A stretch of 64,000 bases of DNA, from the NCBI GenBank assembly GCA_029990175.1, contig JARKIP010000022.1, forward strand, positions 24,774,001-24,838,000, read 5' to 3'. The translations under genes and the position numbers were made by a program. How positions within the stretch are numbered: the stretch's first letter is position 1; every line of letters starts with the position of its first letter. Source of the DNA: Petunia secreta. Its lineage: Eukaryota > Streptophyta > Magnoliopsida > Solanales > Solanaceae. This document shows positions 1-10,504 of this stretch, piece by piece. The notes beneath the pieces are model-generated. The model was not told the DNA's origin and made no database searches. It was given only the letters and a program-made list of their open reading frames with translations.

Positions 1-301
1 TGAACGGATACTACATCGTTTGGCCAATGACGATTTGGAGGCCAACTGTACTGTCCCGATTTTTATACAATGCCCTTTCCTATTATGTATACAATGTCTC
101 TTACGTATCCATCCGAAAATAAAATAGGCGAAGATGACATGTATGAGCTTTATTGCAAAACAAGCCGGCGATGGAGCCGTGAGATCGATGCTTGGCATGG
201 TAACCGATTGACCACCGTGTTTGCAGCCATTCCGATATCCCTTATCTCTATCTGATACACCATACAAACCTGAGCCTAAACTTTTTCAAAATTCATTTTT
301 C
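1..301. other. Left edge, no recognisable gene
   Basis: AT-rich sequence with a 61-codon open frame at 70-255 (+). I recognise no domain in it and the base composition gives no sign of selection. It could be interior or LTR sequence of the element whose LTR flanks CACTA-1, but nothing here proves this. Confidence 0.3.
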
Positions 302-302
302 C

Positions 303-389
<87 letters not shown>

Positions 390-390
390 G
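302..390. repeat. (TTA)n microsatellite
   Basis: About 28 near-perfect TTA units in a row. Simple-sequence expansion; likely polymorphic between individuals. Confidence 0.95.
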
Positions 391-526
391 ATTGTCGCAC
401 TAACTCCTTTTTCGTATTTTTTGCGAGGTACTTCTCAGCGAAATTGTTAAAGAGGATGCCATTGGAAATGATGAATAATTTAACATTATTAACATTTCCT
501 ATACCTTTTACTTTATTTCATTACTT

Positions 527-532
<6 letters not shown>

Positions 533-567
<35 letters not shown>
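533..567. repeat. (TA)n microsatellite
   Basis: About 16 uninterrupted TA units within AT-rich sequence. Confidence 0.95.
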
Positions 568-570
<3 letters not shown>

Positions 571-759
571 TACTAACTAATTTGTTTTCATCTAGCGAAG
601 TACCTTTGGTTGAGGTTTACCTAGGAAGAAGCCAATTAGTGAATTTAAAATTTTTCATTTAATCTTTACTATTATATGCATATTATAATAGTCATTTAAT
701 TATTTGTCTATTTTTAGTTAGTTAGTTTATTTGCTTAGTTACTTTTAATTACTTAGAAC

Positions 760-917
760 TCCAGTTATTTAGTCCGGCTGGTAACCACATTTGGTGGAGC
801 CTGAGAGGTACCTAACACCTTCCTCTTGGGTTAACTTGAACCCTTACCTAGAATATATAATTCGTAGACTATCTTTCGAAGTTAATTATAAAATTGGCTA
901 GAAACAAAAGTAGGTGC
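760..917 (+). repeat. Left half of an LTR split by CACTA-1
   Basis: Read on the minus strand, this stretch contains GAAGGTGTTAGGTACCT, close to GAAGGTGTTAGGCACTT in the Tat-element LTR at 57745-57765. The other half lies at 32829-32952, directly beyond the far end of CACTA-1, and there the minus strand carries GGAGTCGCTACCTA, matching GGAGTCGCCACCTA near 57625. The two halves are therefore one LTR interrupted by CACTA-1. The left boundary of this LTR is not resolved. Confidence 0.6.
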
Positions 918-1002
918 CACTACTAGAAACTGGGCGTTTTCCGAGAGGAGGATTGGCGAGGGAGTTTCCAAGCTACAAATATGGAGAAGGATTTCCCTCG
1001 CC
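918..1002 (+). repeat. CACTA-1 left terminal inverted repeat and first subterminal repeats
   Basis: The first about 30 bases pair with the inverted right end (shared CACTACTA, AAA, TTTT and CGAG blocks). Next come GGCGAGGGAGTTTCC and GGATTTCCCTCGCC, opposed copies of the subterminal motif that recurs at 8522-8583, 12604-12720 and 32453-32816. In En/Spm such motifs are TNPA binding sites. Confidence 0.8.
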
Positions 1003-1030
1003 AAAAAAAAAAAAAAAAAAAAAAAAAAAA
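1003..1030. repeat. Poly(A) run
   Basis: 28 consecutive A between CACTA-1 subterminal sequence and LTR1. Simple repeat; not a retrogene tail, because the flanking CACTA sequence continues on its far side. Confidence 0.9.
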
Positions 1031-1047
1031 TTACACTGGCTTGGGAA

Positions 1048-1792
1048 TGATGCAGCCCGAACACGTGCTGATCAAGTGTTTGATCCACCGAAGAGACCGA
1101 TGACAAGAAACCAAGCCAAGCTACTGCACGATGTGCACGTTCACTTAGCCTGGCCGAAGGAAAACAATTGCTCCAAAGCTGAGTGGCCGAGCTCAAGAAT
1201 CGAAGGCATTATCTTCAGATTTGAGCCCGAAGGCAAAGTGACCGAGGACAATGAGCTCGAGGAGAATTGAACGTCTGAAGAGAACGAGTGTGTCCGAGCA
1301 GACAATCGAGAACCGAAGCCAAGGCTTACCAAAGTCAAGTCTGCCGAACACATTTTAACTCAGCCCTGCGTGGCTTATTTCTATTGGTCGCCTATGACCC
1401 TTTTACTAGTTTACCCTTAGTATTTCCTATATAAACCTTGTTTCCTTTCATTGCAAGTACGAAGTTTTTGAACATTGATGAATTAATGAAAGTGCCGAGC
1501 ACATTTCTTGTCTCCGTCGTGAGCAACCCCCTGTGAGGGATTTTATGGACTTGTGGCTTTCGGTTAATCCGATTGAACATTCCTCTTTGATCATTCAGTT
1601 TGCAAGAGGCAATGTTCTCTTGAGGATTGTTGCATAGTTTAGGTGATTCTTGTGTCTCTTTGATCGAGCTTTGAGACAGGTTCCTCACTGTTCTTTCAAA
1701 AGAAGCAAGTTTTGTCTTGCTTCTATCTTTATCCTTTGTTGTTTGTCTTCCGCGTTTGTGCTAAGCAACTCCTTCGGGTTTGCATTGCACCA
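1048..1792 (+). repeat. LTR1 5' LTR (745 bp)
   Basis: Starts TGATGCAGCC and ends GCACCA immediately before the primer site. It lacks the 16-bp tandem duplication present in the 3' copy and otherwise differs by 9 substitutions, counted by eye. It contains the TATATAAA box listed separately. Confidence 0.93.
1428..1435 (+). promoter_or_regulatory. LTR1 5' LTR TATA box
   Basis: TATATAAA, centrally placed in the LTR, repeated at 8157-8164 in the 3' LTR. Its position fits the U3 promoter of the retrotransposon; the transcription start would lie roughly 30 bases downstream. Confidence 0.65.
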
Positions 1793-1795
1793 TCT

Positions 1796-1809
1796 TGGTA
1801 TCAGAGCAC
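1796..1809 (+). promoter_or_regulatory. LTR1 primer binding site
   Basis: TGGTATCAGAGCAC, three bases after the 5' LTR end. This is the common plant retrotransposon motif complementary to the 3' end of initiator methionine tRNA. Confidence 0.85.
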
Positions 1810-1931
1810 GGTTTGGGCTTGTTTCTACAACCCCAAATCCTGTTCAAGTATCTTTATTTTCGTGCGTTGTGTCTTTGTTTTCCGTTTCGTGTTCTTGATT
1901 TGGTTTTGTTACTGTTGGTGTTGTTATTTTA

Positions 1932-1974
<43 letters not shown>

Positions 1975-3064
1975 TGTTAAATTGTGTTAAAAAAAAAGTG
2001 TTAAAAAGAAAATTCAAAAATTGTGTTTGATTGTTGGTTGTTTGGGGAAAACAACTATTGATTCTTGTTCACCATTGTTTCCTGATTCAAACAAGTACCC
2101 GACGTACTGATTTCGTGACTAGGGTTTCTTGGTGAAATTTTGGACTGATTTAAGCTTTAATGGTGGCTGGAACTTGAACCCCATCGTGTTTGGAAGAAAC
2201 CGGTGAAGATTGGTGGTTCTTGAGTGATTTGGGTTTGTTTGTTGCTTGAAAATCGAAGTTCTAAGTTTGAAAAACGTTGTCCGTACGCCGGAAATTTGTT
2301 ACGAATCTGTAACAGTGTACGACACGGCGAGCTGGTTCTTAGCTCAGACGAACTTTAATTTCCTCCGATGTTGTTTGGAACCGGAGTCGAAAGAGCAACC
2401 CAGATCTGTTGAAATTCGTGGTCAGTGAACCGAAGTAGATTTGTCCGTACGCCGGAGCAAAGGTCACTGTTCCATTGAAGAAGAAAGGGGTAAAGTGTAA
2501 ACATCAAAACCCCAGGTGAAAATTTGTCGGCTGAGAAAAAGGAAAGTGGATAATGTAAAAACCCTATCCTGTACCAAGGAGGGACCGCTCTTGTACGGAC
2601 AAGAGTTGGTGTGATCGAGGAAGATTCCTAAAGGGAATCAAAGGGTAGATTCTCCTAGGTTCTCACTTTCTTTCGTGTCAAAATTCTAGTTGGTGGATCT
2701 TTTGAGTAATTGCCCTACTCGAGGTCGTACTAACTCTTTTGAGCTGATAGGAATTCGTGCGAAGGGGTGACCGAAGTCCAAACTTTCATAGAAATTCTTT
2801 TGACTCCCCGAGCTCAGTTAAAAAGCGTCCGTTCCATCGAGTCGAACATCACTTCACTCTTCCCGAAGAGGCAGTGACTATTGTCGAACTTGAAGGATCT
2901 TAGAGGACCGATCAATCAGACGAGCCACTGTTAACAAGTCCTTGAGTGATCAAAACCGAGCCCATAAATTGAGTGGACCCGAGTGCCACCCATCAAAGGT
3001 GAAGGAGTGTGTGAGGTGATTTCTAACCCTAACATTTTTTTGATCTTTGACTTGTGCAGGTACC
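1810..3064 (+). other. LTR1 untranslated leader
   Basis: About 1.25 kb between primer site and gag. It contains a poly(A) run at 1933-1971 and a repeated GTCCGTACGCCGGA motif near 2279 and 2443. Short open frames here show no domain. The first bases (GTTTCTACAA then CCCCAAATCCT) closely match the leader of LTR4. Confidence 0.7.
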
Positions 3065-4420
3065 ATGGCTGGAAACGATGGCAAGGGCATTGAGAAGCCC
3101 GAAGTGTCATTAGCCGATCTCATGGCTGCGATACAAGGCGTCAGTGCCGAATTAAGAGGAGTGACTCTCCTCAAGCAGGGAAGCGCGTCCGTGGCCATGA
3201 ATGGGTCCGGCGTTGGAACGAGCCAATCCACTCCAATGAAACCTGAGCTGTATGCTGAGCTTGTACGACAACATCAGTTGACAAGTGAAGCAATTCGAAG
3301 AGAACTTAACTTGGGCAATCCCCAAGCTGCTTATCAAAACTAGGGCAATCCCCAAGCTGCTTATCAGAACTTGGGTATTCCCCGAGGAGAAAGAATACCA
3401 CCTCCAAAGGCCCGAAGAGATCTTGGAGCCATTGCCGAGGAGGTTGATGAAGAGGAATTTCCTGAGGACGAATATGAGCGTGAGCTGCCATTCGCTCAAC
3501 GAAGGCAAGCTCACCGAGGTCGTGGAAATTTCCGAGGTCGAGGCCGAGGCGCAAATGTTGGAAGAAATATTGAGCGTGAGGCTAATGATCGAGATGATGA
3601 GTATCCCGAACAGGCTCGTGGTGTTCGAGATTCAAATTTGAACAGTGTCAAGATCACTATTCCACCCTTTAAAGGAACTAGTAATCCCGATGAGTATCTT
3701 GAATGGAAGCTTAAAATGGAGCGCATCTTCGAAACCAATGAGATGACCGATGAGAGGAAAGCTGCCCATGCCATTGCTTCATTCGAAGCTTATGCATCAA
3801 CGTGGTGGGAATCTGACAAGAGACATAGGCGAAGGAATGACTATCCTGAAGTCACTACCTGGCCACAATTGAGAAGAGCAATGGAGCTAAGTATTTGAGT
3901 GCCAAGTACAGGCAGACTCAAATGCAAAAGCTCTATGAGTTAAAGCAAGGGTCCAAGTCTGTCCAAGAGTACCACGATAAGTTTGAAAAGGTTCGATTGA
4001 ATCTTGATCTGGTCGAAGACGAAGAACAAGCCATTATCAGATTCAAAAATGGCTTGGCTAGGGATGTGTCATCTCACTTGAGACTCCACGTGTATCACAC
4101 GTTGGAAGATCTGTTCGATGCTGCCACCGAAGCTGAAAAATTGGTGAAGGACGACAAGGCAAACCGGTATTGAGGAGTCACTACTTCTACTCCTTTGAAC
4201 CGAGGTAAAGAATGGAAGAGTCCAAACCAAACAAGTGCTAACACTGTTCGAGATTCGAAGAGGCCCTTCGAAAGAGGTGTGGCTGTTAACCAGTCGAGAG
4301 ACGTGGGAGGTAAAGTTCAACTCAACTCTCCTAGTGCTTCAAATATTCAGTGTCACAAATGCAAAGGTTATGGTCACATGGCAAAAGAGTGTCCAACTCG
4401 CAAGGTTATGCTTCTGCTCG
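3065..4420 (+). pseudogene. LTR1 gag, broken
   Basis: Gag is the structural protein that packages element RNA. The start is ATG at 3065 (MAGNDGKG), after an in-frame upstream stretch without ATG. A retrotransposon-gag domain covers about 3660-4150 (PDEYLEWKLKMERIF, then STWWES, then a LYELKQG block). A CCHC zinc knuckle lies at 4351-4392 (C-x2-C-x4-H-x4-C). Lesions: TAG at 3341-3343 inside a tandem 10-codon repeat of LGNPQAAYQN, a 1-base loss near 3885 that shifts frame, and TGA at 4171-4173. An arginine/glycine-rich stretch at about 3505-3560 precedes the gag domain. It cannot make full-length Gag. Confidence 0.85.
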
Positions 4421-5127
4421 AAGATGGAACCGTCCATGAGCAAGCGAGTGACACCGAGGAGGAATTTATCGAGGAGCCTGACCGAGCTGAAGGTGATGAT
4501 GATCATGAGGCTGCCGAAGCTGATCATCCGGAAATGTTTCTTGTGGTTCGAAGGAATTTGAGCTGCATGACTCTTGAAGAAGAGGACAACCAAAGAGAAA
4601 ACCTCTTTCATGCCCGATGTCGAGTGAGGGGAAAGGTGTGTTCGATGATCATTGATTCCGGTAGTTGTGCCAATGTAGTGAGCCAAACTTTGGTTTCACA
4701 AATGGGATTACCTACGATGAAGCATCCCCACCCTTACAAGTTACAATGGCTGAACGAGTGTGGAGAATTGAGAGTTGTCAAACAAGTGTGGATCAAGTTC
4801 AAAATCGGAGAGTATCAAGATGAAATGATATTCGATGTGGTTCCGATGCAAGCTTGTCATTTGCTATTGGGTCGACCATGGCAGTATGACCGAACAACTG
4901 TTTACAATGGCAGATCCAACACTTACACTGTGAAGCTCGATGGGAAGAGTTTCATACTCAAACCCTTGTCTCCAAAACAAGTCACCGAGGACTATAAACG
5001 GATGAAAGAATTGAAAGAAGCGGCCAAAGCTAAGCTTCCGATGGGAGCAAAATTGGGACCCGAAGAGACTAACTCACTGCCCGAAATGAAAAGAATTTGT
5101 GCAATCATGCAACCCGGTGAGATCTAA
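4421..5127 (+). pseudogene. LTR1 aspartic protease region, broken at its end
   Basis: Retropepsin cleaves the polyprotein. The domain is in frame with the zinc knuckle. The catalytic triad is intact as IIDSGSCANVVS (Asp at 4654), followed by a flap-like region and LLLGRPWQYDR, the usual C-terminal signature. A TAA at 5125-5127 ends the frame before RT; the frame stays open directly afterwards, so this is a nonsense mutation in a gag-pol polyprotein rather than a natural terminus. Confidence 0.83.
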
Positions 5128-6090
5128 CGAGGCAACGACCACGGTCAGATGATGATTTGCCTCGTGCACAAGGGTATCTTTCTAAACTTTAATGATGATT
5201 TTTCTAATGATAACCCTTTGCCTTTGTTTGTTCGTAAAGTTTTGCAGGACTTCGAGGACATGTTTCCCGAGGAAATGCCAGGTGGATTACCTCCGTTGAG
5301 GGGAATCGAGCACCAAATTGACTTCGTGCCAGGGTCTCAAATCCCTAACAAACCTGCATACCGGTGTAATCCCGAAGACACCAAAGAGCTCCAACGGTAG
5401 GTTGATGAATTGCTGAACAAGGGCCTCATTCGTGAGAGCTTGAGTCCTTGCGCCGTTCCTGTTATCCTTGTCCCGAAGAAGGATGGAACATGGCGAATGT
5501 GTGTTGACTGTCGAGCAGTCAACAAAATCACGGTAAATATCATCATCCTATCCCTCGATTAGATGACATGCTTGATGAATTGAGTGGTTCTTCATGCTTT
5601 ACAAAGATTGACCTCAGGTCCGGTTACCACCAGATCCGAATGAAGCCCGGAGACGAGTGGAAAACCGCATTCAAGACCAAATTTGGTCTATATGAATGGT
5701 TGGTAATGCCTTTTGGCTTATCCAATGCACCGAGCACATTCATGCGATTGATGAACCATGTGCTCAAACCGTTCATAAACAAGTTCTTTGTCGTTTATTT
5801 CGATGACATACTTGTTTATAGCAGGATCGTGGATGAACATGTCGAACACCTAAGGCAAGTGCTCGAAAAGCTTCGAGAAGAGAAGTTGTATGCCAACTTC
5901 AAGAAATGCGCCTTCGGTGTCGATCGTGTGGTCTTTCTTGGATTCGTTGTCAGTGCTAATGGTGTCGAAGACGACGAATCAAAAGTCGAAGCCATCAAAG
6001 ATTGGCCAACTCTGACCTCGGTATCACAAGTTCGTAGCTTCCATGGCTTAGCTAGCTTTTACCGAAGAGTCCCAAGAAAGGGCTTTCCAA
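5128..6090 (+). pseudogene. LTR1 reverse transcriptase, broken
   Basis: RT copies element RNA to DNA. Visible motifs: FPEEMPGGLPPLRGIEHQID upstream, VPKKDGTWRMCVDCRAVN, LDELSGSSCFTKIDLRSGYH, MPFGLSNAPSTFM, and the catalytic YFDDIL (Tyr codon at 5796). Lesions: TAG at 5398-5400, a 1-base loss near 5535 shifting frame, and an apparent deletion near 6065-6085. There the thumb/connection segment jumps from ASFYRR directly to a QERAFQEL-like stretch and the frame changes again. Confidence 0.87.
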
Positions 6091-6460
6091 GAGTTGAAAC
6101 GGAGGCTTTGTTCTGCCCCGTTGTTGCAACTCCCTGACTTCGGCAAAGCATTCGAAGTCGAGTGTGATGCGTCTGGAGTTGGGATCGGAGGAGTGCTAAT
6201 GCAAGAATCGAAGCCGATCGCTTACTTCAGCGAAAAGCTTAAGGGTGCAGCCTTGAATTACTCAACGTATGACAAGGAAATGTATGCCCTCGTTCGAGCA
6301 CTCGCCCATTGGCAGCATTATTTGTGGCCTCGAGGACAGGAGAAATTAAACCGAAGACATGCCAAGTGGGTTGAATTTATTGAAAGCTTTCCCTATGTAG
6401 TTCATTACAAAAAGGGAAAAGACAATGTTGTGGCCGATGCGCTATCAAGGAAATTTGCCT
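6091..6460 (+). pseudogene. LTR1 RNase H with internal deletion
   Basis: The gypsy RNase H degrades the RNA strand of the hybrid. It begins FEVECDASGVGIGGVL and continues through AYFSEKLKG, YDKEMYALVRALAHWQHYL and ends NVVADALSRK. Between HYLWP and KLNRRHAKW the usual segment containing the TDH motif is missing, an in-frame loss of about 14 to 16 codons that removes one expected acidic active-site residue. The downstream frame is unbroken through integrase. Confidence 0.83.
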
Positions 6461-7983
6461 TAGCGACCACTCTCGCCTCTAGGCTCACGGGATTCGAAAG
6501 CATCAAGTCGATGTACGAGGACGATCCCAAGCTGAAATGCGTTCGTGACGCTATCTTGAGTGGTCGAAGGGTTGGAAAATATCAATGGCATGATGGCTAC
6601 CTCTTCAAGAATGGGAGGGTTTGTGTGCCAGTGTCATCGTGGAGAGAGCTCTTGGTTCGAGAAGCTCACTCTGGTGGACTGATGGGACACTTCGGTGTCG
6701 ACAAAACACTTGGTATCTTGACCGAGCAGTTCCATTGGCCCAAAATGCGACGAGATGTGGAAAAGCTTTGCAACGCTTGTCTCGTTTGCAAGAAAGCCAA
6801 ATCGAAGTCCAACCCTCATGGTTTGTACACCCTGTTGCATGTGCCTGATCGACCTTGGGTTGATATATCCATGGACTTTGTCTTGGGGTTACCGAGGTCG
6901 GGGGGAGGACATGATAGCATCTTCGTTGTGGTTGACCGTTTTTCAAAAATGGCTCACTTTATTCCTTGCAAAAAGTGTGATGATGCACAACATGTAGCTA
7001 CATTGTTTGTCTCTAATGTGTTAAAATTGCATGGTGTACCTCGTACTATTGTGAGTGATCGAGACGCGAAGTTCTTGAGTCATTTTTGGAAGTGTTTGTG
7101 GGGTGCCCTCGGCACCAAGCTTCTATTCTCGACGTCTCACCATCCTCAGACTGATGGACAGACCGAGGTAGTTAACCGAACCTTGGGATCTTTGCTTCGG
7201 GCAATGACCAAAGGGAAGGTTGGAAACTGGGCTGATCGTTTGCCCATGATGGAGTTTGCATACAATCGAACGGTGCATCGAATGAACAACATGACCCCGT
7301 TTGAGTGTGTGTATGGCTTTAATCCTTTGATTCCACTTGATTTAACCCCATTGCCTCGAGATTCTGTTCTTGATTTTGAAGGTACTCGACGAGCAGCTGC
7401 CTTGATCGAATTGCATGCAAAGGCGAAGAAGAACCTCGAGGAGGCCTATGCAAAGGTTGCCTTAAAGAAAAACAAGGGGCGTAAAAAGTTGGAATTAAAA
7501 AAGGGAGACTGGGTTTGGGTTCACTTCCGAAAGGAACGCTTCCCGAACCAAAGGAAAGGAAAGTTGGCTCCTCGAGGGGATGGTCCATTTCAAGTGTTGA
7601 CCAAGATCAACAACAATGCTTACGTGATCGACCTCCCTGGTGAGTATAACGTGTCCAACACCTTTAATGTTGCTGACTTAGTTCCTTGTGTTGTAGGTCC
7701 AACTTCGGAGGACGAGGAGGGCTTGATTTCGAGGACGAAATCTTCTCAAGAAGGGGAGGATGATGCAGCCCGAACACGTGCTGATCAAGTGTTCGATCCA
7801 CCGAAGAGACCGATGACAAGAAGCCAAGCCAAGCTACTGCACGATGTGCACGTTCACTTAGCCTGGCCGAAGGAAAACAATTGCTCCAAAGCTGAGTGGC
7901 CGAGCTCAAGAATCGAAGGCATTATCTTCAGATTTGAGCCCGAAGGCAAAGTGACCGAGGACAATGAGCTCGAGGAGAATTGA
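6461..7983 (+). CDS. LTR1 integrase (open frame 6094-7983), reading into the 3' LTR
   Basis: Integrase inserts element DNA. It has an N-terminal zinc module (H-x-GGLMGHFGVDKT then CNACLVCKKAK), a catalytic core with DISMDFVLGLP, IVSDRDAKF and HPQTDGQTEVVNR (D, D, E pattern retained), and a C-terminal GDGPFQVLTKINNNAY module. The frame then passes the polypurine tract (GLISRTKSSQEGEDDA) and runs 223 bases into the 3' LTR, ending PKRPMTRSQAK and an acidic tail. This is the one domain of LTR1 that looks intact, but it depends on a broken upstream polyprotein for expression. Extension into the LTR is known from CRM-type chromoviruses. Confidence 0.85.
7751..7760 (+). promoter_or_regulatory. LTR1 polypurine tract
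   Basis: AAGGGGAGGA directly abutting the 3' LTR start; primes plus-strand DNA synthesis. An identical tract with nearly identical upstream sequence sits in LTR4 at 28999-29008. Confidence 0.85.
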
Positions 7984-8521
7984 GCTCGAGGAGAATTGAA
8001 CGTCTGAAGAGAACGAGTGTGTTCGAGTAGACAATCGAGAACCGAAGCCAAGGCTTACCAAAGTCAAGTCTGCCGAACACATTTTAACTCAGCCCTGCGT
8101 GGCTTATTTCTATTGGTCGCCTATGACCCTTTTACTAGTTTACCCTTAGTATTTCCTATATAAACCTTGTTTCCTTTCATTGCAAGTACGAAGTTTTTGA
8201 ACATTGATGAATTAATGAAAGTGCCGAGCACATTTCTTGTCTCCGTCGTGAGCAACCCCCTGTGAGGGCTTTTATGGACTTGTGGCTTTCGGTTAATCCG
8301 ATTGAACATTCCTCTTTGATCATTCAGTTTGCAAGAGGCAATGTTCTCTTGAGGATTGTTGCATAGTTTATGTAATTCTTGTGTCCCTTTGATCGAGCTT
8401 TGAGACAGGTTCCTCACTGTTCTTTCAAAAGAAGCAAGTTTTCTCTTGCTTCTATCTTTATCCTTTGTTGTTTGTCTTCCGCGTTTGTGCTAAGCAACTC
8501 CTTCGGGTTTGCATTGCACCA
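7761..8521 (+). repeat. LTR1 3' LTR (761 bp)
   Basis: Same ends as the 5' copy. It carries an extra 16 bp, a tandem duplication of GAGCTCGAGGAGAATT around 7967-7998, which accounts exactly for the length difference. A TATATAAA box lies at 8157-8164. Confidence 0.93.
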
Positions 8522-8583
8522 GGGAATTCCCTCGCCATTCCAAAATTCTGAAAAATTCTCTCTCCTACAAGGCTAGGGAATTC
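8522..8583 (+). repeat. CACTA-1 subterminal sequence between LTR1 and LTR2
   Basis: Only about 60 bp of CACTA-1 separates two retrotransposons. It contains GGGAATTCCCTCGCC and GGCTAGGGAATTC, copies of the subterminal motif. Both insertions therefore hit the same subterminal array. Confidence 0.8.
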
Positions 8584-8757
8584 TGAAACGACCTCGGTCA
8601 GTCATTTCGGAAGTTAGGACTCATGTTGGCGTGCCGATAATTTTAAAATATTCGTAAGGTCCATTAGGACCTGTTTGTAAAATTTGAGCTAAATCAGACC
8701 TCGTTTGGTAGGCATCGAAAGAAGGTTTTAGTTTTTATTGTCGATAAAATAATAAGA
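8584..8757 (+). repeat. LTR2 5' LTR fragment
   Basis: First about 175 bases of the LTR, alignable to 10505-10672 with about 11 substitutions in 170 (counted by eye). It is cut off where RNase H sequence begins. Confidence 0.85.
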
Positions 8758-8764
8758 TGCGAAC

Positions 8765-10365
8765 GTGGTAGCAGATGCTTTGAGCAGGAAGTCCATGGGC
8801 AGCATAGCTTTTCTTTATGCTGATATGATACCATTGGCTCGAGAATTGCAGTCCCTTGGCGACTTTGGCGTGAGATTTCTTCTCCCAGACTCCAGTCGAG
8901 TCTTAGCGTGTATTACAGCTCAGTCTTCCTTAGTCGGTCAGATTAAGGGAAGGTAGTTCGAGGATCCTCATCTGCAAGAGTTGCGCGGTCGTGTCCTAAG
9001 TGGAGGAGTTCCCTTTTTCGAGCTTGATTCAAATGGAATTCTTTGGTTTAATGGTCGACTCTGTGTTCCCGATGATGGGGATTTGAGGCAGTCAGTGCTC
9101 GGTGAAGCTCATAGCTCGCGTTATTCTATTCATCATGTATCAGGACCTCCGAGAGCTATACTGGTATAAGGGGATTAAGAGAGATGTATTTAATTATGTA
9201 TCTCGTTGCTTGAACTGTCAGCAGGTTAAGTTCGAGCACCGGAGACCAGCAGGGCTAAGGCATTGCCCATTCCCGAGTGGAAGTGGTAGCACATCACGAT
9301 GTATTTTATAGTTGGTTCACCAAAGACCCTGCGGCGCCATGATTCAGTCTGGGTCATTGTCAACCAACTGACTAAATCAGCTCACTTTATCCCTGTAAAG
9401 ACTACTGATTCAGCTCAGAGATTGGATCGGATTTTCGTTGAGCAGGTGGTTAGGCTGCATGGTACTCCTGTATCTATAATATCAGATCTTGGTTCCCAGT
9501 TTACTTCTCAGTTCTGGTAGTTTTTTCAGAGAGAGTTGGGGACCCAGGTGCAGCTTAGCACAGCATTCGATCCTCAGACTGATGGTCAGTCCGAACGGGT
9601 TATTCAAATTCTGGAGGACATGTTGAGAGCTTGTGCACTTGACTTCGGGGGTTACTGGGATGATCATTTGGCGTTAGCAGAGTTCTCTTATTATAATAGC
9701 TACCAGTCTTCCATTCAGATGGCTCCATTTGAGGCCTCATATGGCCGTCGATGTCGTTCTCCTATTGGCTGGTTTGAGTCTCGAAATCTCAAGGTGTTGA
9801 GTTCAGATATGGTTTGTCAGACTTTTGATGTTGTTTGTGTTATTCAGGATCGTTTACGGACCACCAAGACTAGGCAGATTTCATATTCGAATCGGAAGAG
9901 CCGAGAGTTAGAGTTCGAGGTCGGGGACATGGTATTTTTGAAAGTGTCACCGATACGAGGTGTAAAGAGATTTGGTAGGAAAGGAAAGCTTAGTCCCAGG
10001 TTCATTTGCCCTTTCCATATTGAGAAGCGTATTGGTAAGATAGCATATCGGCTCGACTTGCCAGATTCTATGCTAGTTCACCTAGTTTCCATGTATCGAT
10101 GCTCCGGAAGTGTATCCGAGATCCTTCCGAAGTGATCGAATTAGACCCTGCTCAGCTAGATGTGAATCTGGCCTACGAGGAGTTCCCAGTTTCTATAGTT
10201 GCGCGTGATGTCCGGAAGCTCCATTCGAAGCAGATTCCGATTGTTCGAGTACAATGGAATAATCGTCCACGTGAGGAGGACACTTGGGAGCTTGAGTCCA
10301 GTATGCGTGAGAGGTATCCTTACCTCTTCGACGATTCAGGTTCGAACTTGGTCTTTAAAGCCTAA
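8765..10365 (+). pseudogene. LTR2 integrase and chromodomain, degenerate
   Basis: Starts at the RNase H end (VVADALSRKSMGS) and continues through a damaged integrase. The zinc module is disrupted around 9115-9170 by loss of sequence after the HSSRYSIHH block. The first catalytic Asp position reads MYFIVG (normally MDFIVG). IISDLGSQF and DPQTDGQSERV follow, with a TAG at 9518-9520. A C-terminal chromodomain with VRVQWNNRPREEDTWE and YPYLF ends the frame at 10365. Chromodomains in this lineage are known to steer integration toward heterochromatin. At least three stops or frameshifts divide the region. Confidence 0.83.
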
Positions 10366-10504
10366 AAGCTCTTATCATTGTATATGATTTTGATTTCGTA
10401 GTAAATGTCATTGAAAATTCGTGTAAGCATTCTCATTAGAGGTGTGGAATCTATTTTAGACTCTTGCTCGTTCGAGGACGAACGAGAGTCTAAGTGGAGG
10501 AGAA

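Larger units (their letters stand above)
1048..8521 (+). mobile_element. LTR1: Ty3/gypsy retrotransposon, chromovirus-like, complete but degenerate
   Basis: Bounded by TGATGCAGCCC at 1048 and GCATTGCACCA at 8521, with perfect 5-bp target duplications GGGAA at 1043-1047 and 8522-8526. It carries two LTRs, a primer binding site (1796), an untranslated leader, gag, protease, RT, RNase H and integrase in gypsy order, and a polypurine tract (7751-7760). Integrase ends in a GDGPF-type C-terminal module, and the reading frame runs through the tract into the 3' LTR, as in CRM-type chromoviruses. The CRM placement is tentative because I see no clear chromodomain. The LTRs differ by 9 substitutions in about 745 bases, so insertion was recent, yet the coding region has many lesions. 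Confidence 0.93.

Noticed and set aside
914..1270. 118-codon open frame with a poly-lysine run
   Set aside because: It crosses from CACTA-1 subterminal sequence through poly(A) into the LTR1 LTR; the lysines are just AAA codons.
1712..1990. Open frame with a poly-lysine tail
   Set aside because: Leader sequence with a poly(A) run; no conserved domain and outside gag.
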